64,000 nucleotides of DNA. Source: Arthrobacter horti (GTDB lineage Bacteria; Actinomycetota; Actinomycetes; Actinomycetales; Micrococcaceae). Position numbers and translations under genes: made by a program. This document shows positions 8,818 to 18,121 of the stretch, one piece after another (positions within the stretch are counted from its first letter, which is position 1; each line of letters starts with the position of its first letter). The notes under the pieces were generated by a model. It searched no databases. It was not told where the DNA came from and saw only the letters and a list, made by a program, of their open reading frames with translations. The stretch covers positions 46,698-110,697 of the forward strand of contig NZ_JAVALS010000009.1 in assembly GCF_030731045.1 (NCBI RefSeq). Direction: 5' to 3'.

Positions 8818-9537
8818 ATGCCGCTCTCGCTCAGCTCCGTTGCCGCCGACCCCTCGGCAGGTGAGCTGCACGCCCTCCAGGAGCGCATCCACGCGATGCA
8901 GGGACGGCGCAACCGGCAGGGTTTTTTCCCCGTCCTGCCGCGTTTCTCCGGCCTCTTCCCGGGCGGGATCCGTGGCGGCGCCGCGTACTCGCTCGACGTC
9001 CCGCTGTCCGTCGCCATGGCCCTGCTCGCGGGCCCCTCGGCCAACGGTGAATGGTGCGGGGCGGCCGGCATCCCGGACTTCGGTGCCGAGGCCGCGGCCG
9101 GTTTCGGCGTGGACCTCGAACGGTTCGTCCTGGTCCCGGATCCCGGACCGGACTGGCTCCGTGTGGTCTCCGCCCTCGCAGACGTGCTCCCGGTCCTTCT
9201 GGTCCGCCCCGGCGGGAGGGTGACACCGGGAGAAGCGGCCCGGCTCGGTTCCCGGCTCCGCGAGCGCGGAGGGACCCTCCTGGTACTCGGGTCCTGGCCG
9301 CAGAGCGAGGCATCGCTCAGGGTGCGGGACTCACGCTGGGAAGGGCTCGGCGAGGGCCACGGCCATCTGCGCCGCCACCGGGTGGAACTCGAACTCAGCC
9401 GGCGTGGGCACGTCCGGACGGCGGCGGTCGATCTCGGGGAGCTGGACGGACCCACCCCAGCGGGAGCCTCGCGGCCGCTGCGGACGATCCCAGGCGGAGG
9501 CCGCCCGGCCCTCGTGGAGGTGCCGCATGAATCCTGA
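8818..9537 (+). CDS. imuA': ImuA'-like component of the mutasome
   Basis: A 239-residue protein in the position of imuA', directly before imuB and dnaE2. In mycobacteria this protein links ImuB and DnaE2 in damage-induced mutagenesis. The region GLFPGGIRGGAAYSLDVPLS resembles the degenerate P-loop area of RecA/ImuA-like proteins, but no intact Walker A (GxxxxGK[ST]) is present. The assignment rests mainly on context: a LexA box upstream and an 11-nt overlap with imuB. It appears to be translated from a leaderless transcript. Confidence 0.75.
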   Translation: MPLSLSSVAADPSAGELHALQERIHAMQGRRNRQGFFPVLPRFSGLFPGGIRGGAAYSLDVPLSVAMALLAGPSANGEWCGAAGIPDFGAEAAAGFGVDLERFVLVPDPGPDWLRVVSALADVLPVLLVRPGGRVTPGEAARLGSRLRERGGTLLVLGSWPQSEASLRVRDSRWEGLGEGHGHLRRHRVELELSRRGHVRTAAVDLGELDGPTPAGASRPLRTIPGGGRPALVEVPHES

Positions 9538-11158
9538 AACACGCGCGGGCATCCCCCGTGCGCTCGTGGTGTGGTTCCCGGACTGGCCTATCGTCGCCGC
9601 CCAGCTGGCGGAGGAGATCCCGGAACGCGTTCCGTCGGTGCTCCTGGAGAAAGGCCTGGTCTCCGTGTGCTCCGCCGAGGCGAGGGCCGCCGGCGTGGTC
9701 CGCCGGCTCCGCGTGCGGGAGGCGCAGTCCCGGTGCCCGGACCTGCTGGTGGTGCACGCCGATCCGGCACGCGACGCGCGCGAGTTCGAGCCCGTCGTCG
9801 TCGCCCTGGAGGCGGCTCTCCCCGGGGTGCAGATCCTGCGCCCCGGCCTGTGCGCCCTCCGCGCCCGCGGCGCGGCCCGGTACTACGGCAGCGAGGAGAA
9901 CGCGGTCGGCGCGGCTTTGGAGGCGGCGGCCCGTCTGGGCCTCGAAGCGAGAGCCGGGATCGCCGACTCGGTCTTCGCGGCCGAGCAGGCGGCACGCTGG
10001 ACCACCGAATTGAGACCCCTGCTGATCGTCCCGGAAGGCGCCTCCGCACGGTTCCTCGCCGAACTCCCGGTCAGAACCCTCGGCGAGCCCAGACTGACCT
10101 CGCTCCTGCTGCGGCTGGGGCTGTCCACACTCGGCAGCCTCGCAGCGCTCCCACCCTCCGACGTCCGGGCCCGCTTCGGCACGGAAGGACTCATGGCACA
10201 CGCCCGCGCCAGGGGCCAGGACCCGCGGGCTGTGGTGCCGCGCGTCGCGCCCGTGCCCCTGGACCGCACCGCCGATTTCGAGCCCGGTCTCGACCGGGTG
10301 GATCAGATCGCATTCGCCCTGCGGCCGACGGCCGAGGCGTTCGTCGAGGGCCTGCGCGTCCAGGGCCTCGCCTGCACCTCGCTGCGCGTTCATCTCCTGG
10401 ACGACCACGGGCGCCGCTCCGAGCGCGTCTGGGGGCATCCGCATCACTTCGGCACGGGCGACGTCGTGGACCGCGTCCGCTGGCAGCTCCAGTCGGAGGG
10501 GTCCCCGGCGCCGTCGCGGCGGGGCACACGGCCGGGCGCCGCGGCCTCCGCCGGACCGAGCTGGCGGTCGACCGGGGAGACCCTCGGCGCGCCCATCGTC
10601 CAGGTCAGGCTTTCCCCGGAGGCCGTGGACCTGTTGGGACGCCGGGGGCAGACGCTGTTCGGAGGCGTGGAGGAACGGCTGGACCACGGCCTGCGGCGGC
10701 TCCAGACCATGCTGGGCCATGGTTCCGTGCTGCTCTCCGTCCCGGGAGGCGGACGGCTCCTCACGGAACGCAGCGTGCTGGTGCCCTGGGGCGAGGACGC
10801 CCCGGCCGGCACGGCGGCCCGCGCCGACAGGCCCTGGCCGGGCACCATCCCGGAGCCGCTGCCCTCCACCGTGTTCCCCGAACCGCTGCCCGTCCAGTTG
10901 CTCGATCAGGAGTTCCGTCCGCTGCACGTCGGTACCCGGGGGGATCTCGGGGCGCCGCCCGTGTGGTTCGTGCCGGGCCCCAAGGCGGCCCGCCGGACCG
11001 TGCGCAGCTGGGCAGGCCCCTGGCTACTGCGGCAACGCTGGTGGGATGCGGAGGCGAGCCAGCGGGCGGAGCGGTTCCAGATCCTCGACGGGGAGAACGA
11101 GGCCTGGCTCCTGCTCGGTGAAGGCGGCCGGTGGTGGGCCGAGGCCCGTTACGACTGA
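9527..11158 (+). CDS. imuB: ImuB, catalytically inactive Y-family polymerase homologue
   Basis: A 543-residue Y-family fold protein that acts as an adaptor between the sliding clamp and DnaE2 rather than as a polymerase. The N-terminus RALVVWFPDWPIVAAQ and the later GLCALRARGAARYYGSEENA replace the acidic catalytic stretches of active Y-family enzymes (DxD and SxDE types), consistent with inactive ImuB. Starts at an ATG inside the end of imuA' (11-nt overlap), indicating translational coupling. A 60-bp gap with a good ribosome site separates it from dnaE2. Confidence 0.88.
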   Translation: MNPETRAGIPRALVVWFPDWPIVAAQLAEEIPERVPSVLLEKGLVSVCSAEARAAGVVRRLRVREAQSRCPDLLVVHADPARDAREFEPVVVALEAALPGVQILRPGLCALRARGAARYYGSEENAVGAALEAAARLGLEARAGIADSVFAAEQAARWTTELRPLLIVPEGASARFLAELPVRTLGEPRLTSLLLRLGLSTLGSLAALPPSDVRARFGTEGLMAHARARGQDPRAVVPRVAPVPLDRTADFEPGLDRVDQIAFALRPTAEAFVEGLRVQGLACTSLRVHLLDDHGRRSERVWGHPHHFGTGDVVDRVRWQLQSEGSPAPSRRGTRPGAAASAGPSWRSTGETLGAPIVQVRLSPEAVDLLGRRGQTLFGGVEERLDHGLRRLQTMLGHGSVLLSVPGGGRLLTERSVLVPWGEDAPAGTAARADRPWPGTIPEPLPSTVFPEPLPVQLLDQEFRPLHVGTRGDLGAPPVWFVPGPKAARRTVRSWAGPWLLRQRWWDAEASQRAERFQILDGENEAWLLLGEGGRWWAEARYD

Positions 11159-11218
11159 GCACCCGGCGCCCAGAACGAGCGACCCGGTGGGACGACAAGA
11201 CCAGGAGAGGAGGAGACG

Positions 11219-14200
11219 ATGGGCTGGAACAACCCGGCCATGCCCTGGCAGCAGCTCCACGACATCCTCGACGGCACGGAGGTCAAGCGCGCCGGCAAGC
11301 GGGGGACGAAGCGCACGGACACCGGGCGCGCGCCCCGCGAGCACGACGGCGGCGACAGCCCCGCCTGGTCGCACAAGCGGGGCCCGTACATCCCGCTCCC
11401 CCAGCTGGTCAGCGCGATCAGCCAGGCGCCGGACACCGGCACCGCTGCCGGCACCGATGCCACCGCCGGTGACGGGACCGCGCCCGGTGACTCCCCGCCG
11501 TCGGGCACCGCGCGTCCTGTCACTGCGGCGCCCGCCGTCCCCTATGCTGAGCTCCACGTTCATTCGCATTACAGTTTCCTGGACGGCGCGTCCTCGCCGG
11601 AGAAACTCGTCGAGGAGGCCGTCCGGCTGGGCCTGCATGCCCTCGCCATCACGGACCACGACGGCTTCTACGGCGTGGTCCGGCTGGCCGAGGCCGCGGA
11701 GGCCTATGGGCTCAGAACGGTCTTCGGTGCGGAACTCTCGCTCGGGCTGAGCGGCCCGCAGAACGGTGTGGCCGATCCCGAAGGTGAACACCTCCTGGTG
11801 CTGGCCCGCGGGGAGGAGGGCTACCACCGCCTGGCCGGCGCCATCACCCACGCCCAGCTCGCGGACGGTGCGGAGAAGGGCCGGCCTGTGTTCGACCTGG
11901 ACGACGTCGCGGCACGGCTGCGCGGTCATGTGGTGGTGCTCACGGGCTGCCGCAAGGGCGCCGCACGGCGAGCGCTCTCCGGTGAGGGGCCCAACACCGG
12001 GGCCGCTGCCGAGCGCGCGGTGCGGGAGCTGGTGGAACGGTTCGGGCCGGACGGCGTGGCGGTGGAACTCTTCGACCATGGGAACCCGCTGGACAGCGCA
12101 CACAACGACGCCCTCGCCGCGATCGCGGAGCGGCTCGGCCTTCCGTGCGTCGCGACGAACGCCGTCCACTTCGCGGAACCGGAACAGCACCGGCTCGCAG
12201 CCACACTCGCAGCGGTGCGGGCCCGGCGTAGCCTCGATGACCTGGACGGCTGGCTGCCCGCGAGCGACGGCGCCCATCTGCGCAGCGGCGAGGAGATGGC
12301 ACACCGTTTCTCGCGGTACCCGGGGGCCGTGGAGAACACGGTCCGTCTGGCCGACGAGCTCGCCTTCTCCCTCCGGGCCGCCCGCCCGAAACTCCCCAAA
12401 CAGGACGTCCCGGAAGGACACACCCCGATGTCGTATCTGCGAGAGCTCGTGGACCGCGGGATCCGGGAACGTTACGGGGAACCGGGGCCATGGTGGCGGA
12501 GCAAGTCCACGCCGCAGGAGGTCCGCGATCGCGTGGAGCAGGAGCTCGCCGTGATCGAGAAGAAGGACTTCCCCGGCTATTTCCTGATCGTCCACGACAT
12601 CGTGCGGTTCGCCAAGAGCCAGGGCATCCTGTGCCAGGGCCGGGGCTCCGCCGCGAACTCGGCGGCCTGCTACTTCCTGGGCATCACGGCCGTGGACAGC
12701 ATCGCGTATCAGCTGCCGTTCGAACGCTTCCTCTCGAGCCTGCGTGAGGAGGAGCCGGACATCGACGTCGACTTCGATTCGGACCGGCGGGAGGAGGTCA
12801 TCCAGTACGTCTATGGGAAGTACGGGCGCGCCAACGCGGCGCAGGTGGCGAACGTCATCAGCTACCGGCCCAAGAACGCGGTGCGGGACGTGGCGAAGGC
12901 GTTCGGGTACAGCCAGGGGCAGCAGGACGCCTGGTCCAAGCGGCTGGAGCGCTGGGATGCACTGGCCGCGGAGGAGAAGCCGGAGGCGACGCAGGGCGTC
13001 GACGCCGGGAAGGGCACCGACGCCGGCCGGGTCGCCGAGGAGGACGCGGTCGACGACGGCATCCCGCCTCACGTTCTCGGCTTCGCCAAGCAGCTCCTCG
13101 GCTATCCCCGGCACCTTGGCATCCATTCGGGCGGCATGGTGCTCACCGAGCGCCCGGTGGGCGAGGTGGTGCCGATCGAGCACGCCCGCATGGAGAACCG
13201 CACCGTGCTGCAGTGGGACAAGGACGACTGCGAGTGGATGGGCCTGGTCAAGTTCGACCTCCTGGGCCTCGGGATGCTCGCAGCCCTCCAGTACTGCTTC
13301 GACCTGGTGGAGGAGAACTTCGGCGAGCGCTGGCTCATCGAGGACATCCCCAAGGACGAGCCCGCCGTGTACGACATGCTGTGCCGGGCGGACTCGGTGG
13401 GTGTGTTCCAGGTGGAGTCCCGCGCCCAGATGAGCACCCTGCCACGCCTGCGGCCCCGCGAGTTCTATGACCTGGTGGTGGAGATCGCGCTCATCCGCCC
13501 CGGTCCGATCCAGGGCGGCGCCGTGCACCCGTACATCCGGCGACGGGCCGGCGAGGAGGACGAGACCTACCCCCACCCCCTCCTGGAGCCCGTACTCAAG
13601 CGGACTCTCGGCGTGCCCCTCTTCCAGGAGCAGCTCATGCAGATGGCCATGGCGATCGGCAGCTGCAGCGCCGAGGACGCCGACCTCCTGCGCCGTGCCA
13701 TGGGGTCCAAACGCGGAGTCGAGAAGATCGACAGCCTGCGGAAGAAGCTCTTCGAGGGCATGAAGGCGAACGGCCTCAGCACCGAGGAGGCCACCATCAT
13801 CTATCTGCAGATCAAGGCGTTCGCCAATTTCGGCTTCGCCGAATCGCACTCCATCAGCTTCGCCGTGCTCGTGTACGCGAGTTCCTGGCTCAAACTGCAC
13901 TACCCGGGGGCGTTCCTCGCCGCGCTGCTGCGGGCGCAGCCCATGGGTTTCTACTCTCCGCAGACCCTCGTGGCGGATGCCCGGCGGCACGGGGTGCGCG
14001 TGCTGCGGCCGGACATCCTGCTCTCGCGGGCGGAAGCCTGCCTCGAACCGGACACCGGCGACGACGGCCCGCCACCAGCACGCGGCGGGCTCGACTCCTG
14101 CCTGGAACGGTTCCAGCCGGTCCCGGGCCCCTTCGACCAGAACGCCCCGGATGAAGGCGCCGCCCACCGCCGCGACGGATCCCACGCCGTGCGGCTCGGG

Positions 14201-14887
14201 CTCGCGAGCGTCACGGGCATCGGGAAGAGCCTGGCCGAACGCATCGTGGCCGAACGCGAGGAGAACGGCCCGTTCCGGGAACTCACCGAGCTCTCGCGGC
14301 GCACCGGTCTCACAGCCGAACAGTTGGAGGCACTGGCCTCGGCCGGGGCGTTCGATTCGCTGGGACTCACCCGGCGTGAGGCCCTGTGGCAGTCCGGCAG
14401 CGCCGCCCTCGAACGGCCGGGGCAGCTCCCTGGGACCCAGGCGTACATCCAGCCGCCACTGCTGCCCGAGCTGGGCGCCGAGGAGACCATGGTGTACGAC
14501 CTCTGGGCCACGGGTGTCGCCACGGACGACCACCCTGTCAACCACGCCCGCGCGGCCCTCGACGCCCGCGGTGTCCTCCGGATCGACGCCCTGGGCTCGG
14601 CGGAACCCGGCACCCGGCTCGAGGCCGCCGGGCTCGTGACGCACCGTCAGCGGCCCCAGACCGCACAGGGCATCACCTTCATGAACCTCGAGGACGAGAC
14701 CGGGATCCTCAACGTGGTCTGCAGCATCGGCGTGTGGACGCGGTACCGCCGTGTGGCACAGAGCGCCAAGGCCATGGTGGTCCGCGGCATCCTGGAACGC
14801 ACCAAGGAGGGCGTCACGAACCTTGTGGCGGACCGGCTCGAGGCGCTCCCGCTGCGAGCCAAGACCAGCTCACGGGATTTCCGGTGA
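11219..14887 (+). CDS. dnaE2: Error-prone DNA polymerase III alpha subunit DnaE2
   Basis: A C-family replicative-type polymerase used for translesion synthesis, 1222 residues. An N-terminal extension of about 100 residues is followed by a PHP domain (LHVHSHYSFLDG, AITDHDGFYG). The polymerase acidic triad lies in EPDIDVDFDSDRR (D514, D516, D518). HhH and OB-fold regions follow (ASVTGIGKSLAERI, then ITFMNLEDETGILNV). The ATG is preceded by AGGAGAGGAGGAG. Last gene of the LexA-controlled cassette; it probably works as a complex with ImuA' and ImuB. Confidence 0.94.
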   Translation: MGWNNPAMPWQQLHDILDGTEVKRAGKRGTKRTDTGRAPREHDGGDSPAWSHKRGPYIPLPQLVSAISQAPDTGTAAGTDATAGDGTAPGDSPPSGTARPVTAAPAVPYAELHVHSHYSFLDGASSPEKLVEEAVRLGLHALAITDHDGFYGVVRLAEAAEAYGLRTVFGAELSLGLSGPQNGVADPEGEHLLVLARGEEGYHRLAGAITHAQLADGAEKGRPVFDLDDVAARLRGHVVVLTGCRKGAARRALSGEGPNTGAAAERAVRELVERFGPDGVAVELFDHGNPLDSAHNDALAAIAERLGLPCVATNAVHFAEPEQHRLAATLAAVRARRSLDDLDGWLPASDGAHLRSGEEMAHRFSRYPGAVENTVRLADELAFSLRAARPKLPKQDVPEGHTPMSYLRELVDRGIRERYGEPGPWWRSKSTPQEVRDRVEQELAVIEKKDFPGYFLIVHDIVRFAKSQGILCQGRGSAANSAACYFLGITAVDSIAYQLPFERFLSSLREEEPDIDVDFDSDRREEVIQYVYGKYGRANAAQVANVISYRPKNAVRDVAKAFGYSQGQQDAWSKRLERWDALAAEEKPEATQGVDAGKGTDAGRVAEEDAVDDGIPPHVLGFAKQLLGYPRHLGIHSGGMVLTERPVGEVVPIEHARMENRTVLQWDKDDCEWMGLVKFDLLGLGMLAALQYCFDLVEENFGERWLIEDIPKDEPAVYDMLCRADSVGVFQVESRAQMSTLPRLRPREFYDLVVEIALIRPGPIQGGAVHPYIRRRAGEEDETYPHPLLEPVLKRTLGVPLFQEQLMQMAMAIGSCSAEDADLLRRAMGSKRGVEKIDSLRKKLFEGMKANGLSTEEATIIYLQIKAFANFGFAESHSISFAVLVYASSWLKLHYPGAFLAALLRAQPMGFYSPQTLVADARRHGVRVLRPDILLSRAEACLEPDTGDDGPPPARGGLDSCLERFQPVPGPFDQNAPDEGAAHRRDGSHAVRLGLASVTGIGKSLAERIVAEREENGPFRELTELSRRTGLTAEQLEALASAGAFDSLGLTRREALWQSGSAALERPGQLPGTQAYIQPPLLPELGAEETMVYDLWATGVATDDHPVNHARAALDARGVLRIDALGSAEPGTRLEAAGLVTHRQRPQTAQGITFMNLEDETGILNVVCSIGVWTRYRRVAQSAKAMVVRGILERTKEGVTNLVADRLEALPLRAKTSSRDFR

Positions 14888-14910
14888 GACCTGTTCAAAG
14901 GAGAGTGTCA

Positions 14911-14937
14911 GTGCCCCGTGACATGATGCTTCAATGA
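14911..14937 (+). other. Possible 8-codon leader peptide overlapping the glycosylase start
   Basis: AAAGGAGAG (14897-14905) precedes a GTG at 14911 that opens a very short frame, VPRDMMLQ, ending at a TGA that overlaps the ATG of the glycosylase gene (ATGA, 14934-14937). The ribosome site is well placed for this peptide and too far from the glycosylase ATG, so translational coupling through the peptide is plausible. Unproven. Confidence 0.35.
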
Positions 14938-15953
14938 CGCCTTCGCTCCCCTCCCTCCGTGCCTCCGGCACTGCCGCGAGGCGCCCCACGGCGGTCCGTC
15001 CGGCAGGCCGCTGGGCGGGTGCCGCCGATGCGGAGGCGACGTGGGAGGCGCCCGCGCACTACTCGCTCGCGGCCACGTGTTTCCCCCTCCAGCGCGGCGA
15101 TGGCGACCCGACTTTCGCACCTCACCCCGCCGGGTTCTGGACCGCGTTCCGCACCCCGGAGGGCACAGTGTCCCTCCTGATCACCCACGTCGACGGTATG
15201 CTGCGGGTCAAGGGCTGGGGCGACGGCGCCGGGCATGCCGTCGCGTCAGCACCGGCACTCCTGGGGCTCACGGACGACTGGGCCGCGTTCGACGCCGAGC
15301 CCTTCCACACGTCCCTGCCGCATCTGGTGCGTCAGGCACGACGGCGGAACCCAGGCCTGCGGGCCCCTGCCACGGGGCGAGTGGTGGACGCGCTCGTGCC
15401 GACCATTCTGGAGCAGAAGGTCACCACGCTGGAGGCGCGGCGTGCCTACCGGTACCTGCTGCGCCGCTTCGGCTCTCCCGCCCCCGCGGCCGGCCAGGTC
15501 GCGCCCGCGGGACTCACGGTGGCGCCGTCGGCGGCTGAGTGGCTGAAGGTCCCGTCCTGGGAGTGGCACCGGTCGGGGGTGGGACCGCAGCGTTCGGACA
15601 CCATCGTGCGTGCGCTGCGTTCGGCGTCGGGCCTGGAACGGCTCGGCGGCAAGAGCGCGGAGGAGGCGGCAGCCGGGCTGCAGAGCATCCCCGGCATCGG
15701 CGTGTGGACGGCGGCGGAGGTCACGCAGCGCACGCACGCGGACCCGGACTCCGTGGCGGTGGGCGACTTCCACCTGGCCAAGTTCGTGGGATTCGCCCTC
15801 ACGGGCGAGCGGACGGACGACGCCGGGATGCTCCGTCTCCTGGAACCGTGGCGCGGGCAGCGGCAACGTCTGGTGAGGATGCTGTACCTGGCGGAGGTCA
15901 AGGCCCCGCGCTTCGGCCCCAGGATGACCATCCAGGATCACCGGGGTCACTGA
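14934..15953 (+). CDS. HhH-GPD DNA glycosylase (AlkA-like 3-methyladenine glycosylase)
   Basis: Base-excision repair glycosylase of the HhH-GPD superfamily, 339 residues. The helix-hairpin-helix/GPD region reads LQSIPGIGVWTAAEVTQR followed by AVGDFHLAKFVGFA, where the Asp is the expected catalytic residue. AlkA-type enzymes remove alkylated purines. The gene sits 46 bp behind dnaE2 on the same strand, so it may be co-transcribed with the SOS cassette. The ATG lacks its own ribosome site and may rely on the preceding short frame. Confidence 0.85.
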   Translation: MTPSLPSLRASGTAARRPTAVRPAGRWAGAADAEATWEAPAHYSLAATCFPLQRGDGDPTFAPHPAGFWTAFRTPEGTVSLLITHVDGMLRVKGWGDGAGHAVASAPALLGLTDDWAAFDAEPFHTSLPHLVRQARRRNPGLRAPATGRVVDALVPTILEQKVTTLEARRAYRYLLRRFGSPAPAAGQVAPAGLTVAPSAAEWLKVPSWEWHRSGVGPQRSDTIVRALRSASGLERLGGKSAEEAAAGLQSIPGIGVWTAAEVTQRTHADPDSVAVGDFHLAKFVGFALTGERTDDAGMLRLLEPWRGQRQRLVRMLYLAEVKAPRFGPRMTIQDHRGH

Positions 15954-16010
15954 GCACCCCGGTCACTGAGCATCGCGGTCATTGATCGGCCCGTTCAGGA
16001 CCCGGCCGTT

Positions 16011-16304
16011 TCAGGAGCGCCGCTCACTCAGGTGGACCGTCACCTCGTCGCCCGTGGTCTTGTTGATCTTCCGGCGCAGGGCGGCTGTCACGGGGAGCTT
16101 GTGCGTGCCGTCGCCGAGGGCCATGAAGGAACTGGCGAACGGTTCCCCGTCGATGGTCCCGCTGACCTTGACCAGGCCTCGCGTCCCGAAGAACTCCGCC
16201 GATCCGTCCATCTGGACATAGGTCCAGCCACCGGCGGCCGGACTCGTCACCAGCGTGGCGGTGAACGTCACGTCCAGCGGTCCCGGTGCCTTCGCATCCG
16301 TCAT
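16011..16304 (-). CDS. DUF1905-domain protein
   Basis: A 97-residue protein matching the DUF1905 beta-barrel family ([59 protein letters not shown]). The biochemical role of the family is not known. The ATG has GGAGAGGAA 8 nt upstream. It converges on the glycosylase gene and stands alone on its strand. Confidence 0.8.
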   Translation of the reverse strand: MTDAKAPGPLDVTFTATLVTSPAAGGWTYVQMDGSAEFFGTRGLVKVSGTIDGEPFASSFMALGDGTHKLPVTAALRRKINKTTGDEVTVHLSERRS

Positions 16305-16369
16305 CTCAGGGTTCCTCTCCTCGGCGCAGTCCCCCTCCCGACCACGGTACGCCCCATCCCAACGCGGGG

Positions 16370-17551
16370 TCAGACCCTCGCGGCTTCCCGGTCCAGCCGC
16401 TGCGTGTCCAGCAACTGCGCATCCAGCAAGCTGACGATCCCGTTGACCGCGTCCCGGCCTGCCCTATTGGCGCCGACCGTGGACTGCGAAGGTCCGAATC
16501 CGATCAGGTGCACCCGCGGATCGGCCACCACTTCCGTGCCACGCACCTCGATCCCGCCACGGTCGTTGTGCAGCCCGAGCGGGTCCAGGTGGGTCAGGGC
16601 CGGCCGGAACCCGGTGGCCCACAGGATGACATCCACCCCGGTGAAAGACCCATCCGCTTCCCGCACCCCGTATGGTTCGATCGCGGTGAACATGGGCCGG
16701 CGGTCCAGGGCGCCACGCTCCTTGGCAGCGAGCGCGTAGGGTGTCCAGGCGAGATGCGTGTAGGAGACGATGCTGCCCACCGGGTTGCCAGCCTCCGCGT
16801 CCGCCGTCACCTTCTCGATGGTCTCGCGGCCTTCCACCTCGGGGCTGAAGCCGTGGCCCCGGAACACCGGTTCGCGCCGCGTGTACCAGCGGACCGTGGC
16901 CACGCGTGAGATCTCCTCCAGCTGCTGCAGCGCGGAGATCCCACCGCCCACCACGGCCACCCGCAGGCCTGCGAACTCCTCCAGGGAGACGTACTCCTTG
17001 GTGTGCAGCTGGCGGCCCCGGAAATTCTCCTGCCCGGGGTAGTGCGGCTGGACGGGGTTGGTCCAGGTCCCCGTGGCGTTCACCAGCACCCGGGTGGTCC
17101 ACTGTCCGGCGCTGGACTCGATGACCAGCTCACCGTCCGGATCGTCGTCGGCGCGGTGCACGGAGGAGACCGTGACCGGGCGCAGGATCGGCAACTCCGT
17201 GGCCTGTTCGAACGCCGTGAAGTACGCCGGGACGGCGACCTTGCTGGGCGTCGACGGATCCACAGGGGTCTGGTGGAAGCGCGGCAGGTCGAAGATGTTG
17301 TTGACCGTCGACATGGTCAGCGAGTCCCAGCGGTGCTGCCAGGCCCCGCCCGCCCGCTCCTCGGCGTCGAGCATCACGAAAGTGCGCTCCGCCTCCGGGT
17401 CCGTCAGCGCACTGACGAAGCCGCGGGCCTTGAGGTGATAGCCGGCGGAGAGGCCGGCCTGACCCGCTCCGATGACGACGACGGTGGCGCGCCGCGCGCC
17501 GTCGGACATCGCCCCGTCGTATGCAGCTCCGTTGTACTCCAGCATGGTCAT
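16370..17551 (-). CDS. FAD-dependent NAD(P)-binding monooxygenase-like oxidoreductase
   Basis: A 393-residue two-dinucleotide-fold flavoprotein of the CzcO/flavin monooxygenase type: FAD motif [17 protein letters not shown] near residue 25 and NAD(P) motif [18 protein letters not shown] midway. Such enzymes oxidise ketones, amines or other small organics; the substrate is not evident. Its ATG overlaps the stop of the upstream marR gene (ATGA), so the two are co-transcribed and translationally coupled. The MarR palindromes upstream make it likely to be induced by the compound it handles. Confidence 0.8.
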   Translation of the reverse strand: MTMLEYNGAAYDGAMSDGARRATVVVIGAGQAGLSAGYHLKARGFVSALTDPEAERTFVMLDAEERAGGAWQHRWDSLTMSTVNNIFDLPRFHQTPVDPSTPSKVAVPAYFTAFEQATELPILRPVTVSSVHRADDDPDGELVIESSAGQWTTRVLVNATGTWTNPVQPHYPGQENFRGRQLHTKEYVSLEEFAGLRVAVVGGGISALQQLEEISRVATVRWYTRREPVFRGHGFSPEVEGRETIEKVTADAEAGNPVGSIVSYTHLAWTPYALAAKERGALDRRPMFTAIEPYGVREADGSFTGVDVILWATGFRPALTHLDPLGLHNDRGGIEVRGTEVVADPRVHLIGFGPSQSTVGANRAGRDAVNGIVSLLDAQLLDTQRLDREAARV

Positions 17552-18030
17552 CGCGCGGCCCCGTCGTCGAGCCCGAGGTTCCGGCGCAGGGCGGCGGTGA
17601 GTTCGCCGATCTGCCCGAGCTGCTCGGCGCTGAAGGCGTCCAGGAAGAGTTCCCGGACCGCTCGCAGATGGGGAACCGACCCGGCGCGGAAGGTCTCCAG
17701 CCCCGCGTCGGTGGCCTGGACGTCGATGCCGTGGACCGCTTCGGCGCAGGCGTTCCGGGCGATCAGCCCGCGTTTCTCCATGCGACCAAGATGGTGCGAG
17801 AGGCGGCTGCGTTCCCAGCCGACCAGGGTGGCCAGCTCGGAGGAGCGCAGGGTCTTCTGTTCGGCCTCGCTCAGGGCCAGGAGCACCTGGTAGTCGCCCG
17901 TGGACAGGGACGATTCGCTCTGCAGCCGGGCGGCCAGGCGGGCTTGCAGGGCTTCCGCGGTCTCGATGTAGCTCCGCCAGGTGCGCAGCTGCTCCTGCGT
18001 GGGCATCGTGCGCGGCTTCGGCTGTTCCAT
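17548..18030 (-). CDS. MarR-family transcriptional regulator
   Basis: A 160-residue winged-helix regulator (YQVLLALSEAEQKTLRSSEL, then LVGWERSRLSHHLGRMEKRG as the recognition region). MarR proteins usually repress a divergent target and their own gene, and release DNA on binding phenolic or oxidising ligands. The ATG at 18030 has GGGAGG 7 nt upstream; an in-frame ATG at 18051 lies inside an operator and is less likely. Divergent from an LLM flavoprotein gene with two perfect palindromes in between. Confidence 0.88.
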   Translation of the reverse strand: MEQPKPRTMPTQEQLRTWRSYIETAEALQARLAARLQSESSLSTGDYQVLLALSEAEQKTLRSSELATLVGWERSRLSHHLGRMEKRGLIARNACAEAVHGIDVQATDAGLETFRAGSVPHLRAVRELFLDAFSAEQLGQIGELTAALRRNLGLDDGAAR

Positions 18031-18042
18031 GAATCCTCCCGG

Positions 18043-18085
18043 AGTTGACATGTCAACTCTACGAGCGCACTATTGACATGTCAAT
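18043..18085. promoter_or_regulatory. Divergent promoters with two perfect MarR-type palindromes
   Basis: AGTTGACATGTCAACT (18043-18058) and ATTGACATGTCAAT (18072-18085) share the core TTGACATGTCAA, with centres 28 bp apart. Each core supplies a TTGACA. For the leftward promoter, TTGACA (18084-18079) is followed after 17 nt by TAGAGT (18061-18056), which overlaps the other palindrome. For the rightward promoter, TTGACA (18045-18050) is followed after 17 nt by CACTAT (18068-18073). Both operators therefore touch both promoters. Confidence 0.75.
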
Positions 18086-18121
18086 CCGAAAGCCGGGTGA
18101 AATGGAAAGGTCGTGGCAGCG

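Noticed and set aside
11024..14644. A 1206-codon open frame on the minus strand opposite dnaE2
   Set aside because: Mirror frame produced by G/C bias at third positions; His/Arg/Gly-rich with no domain, and dnaE2 on the plus strand has full motifs.
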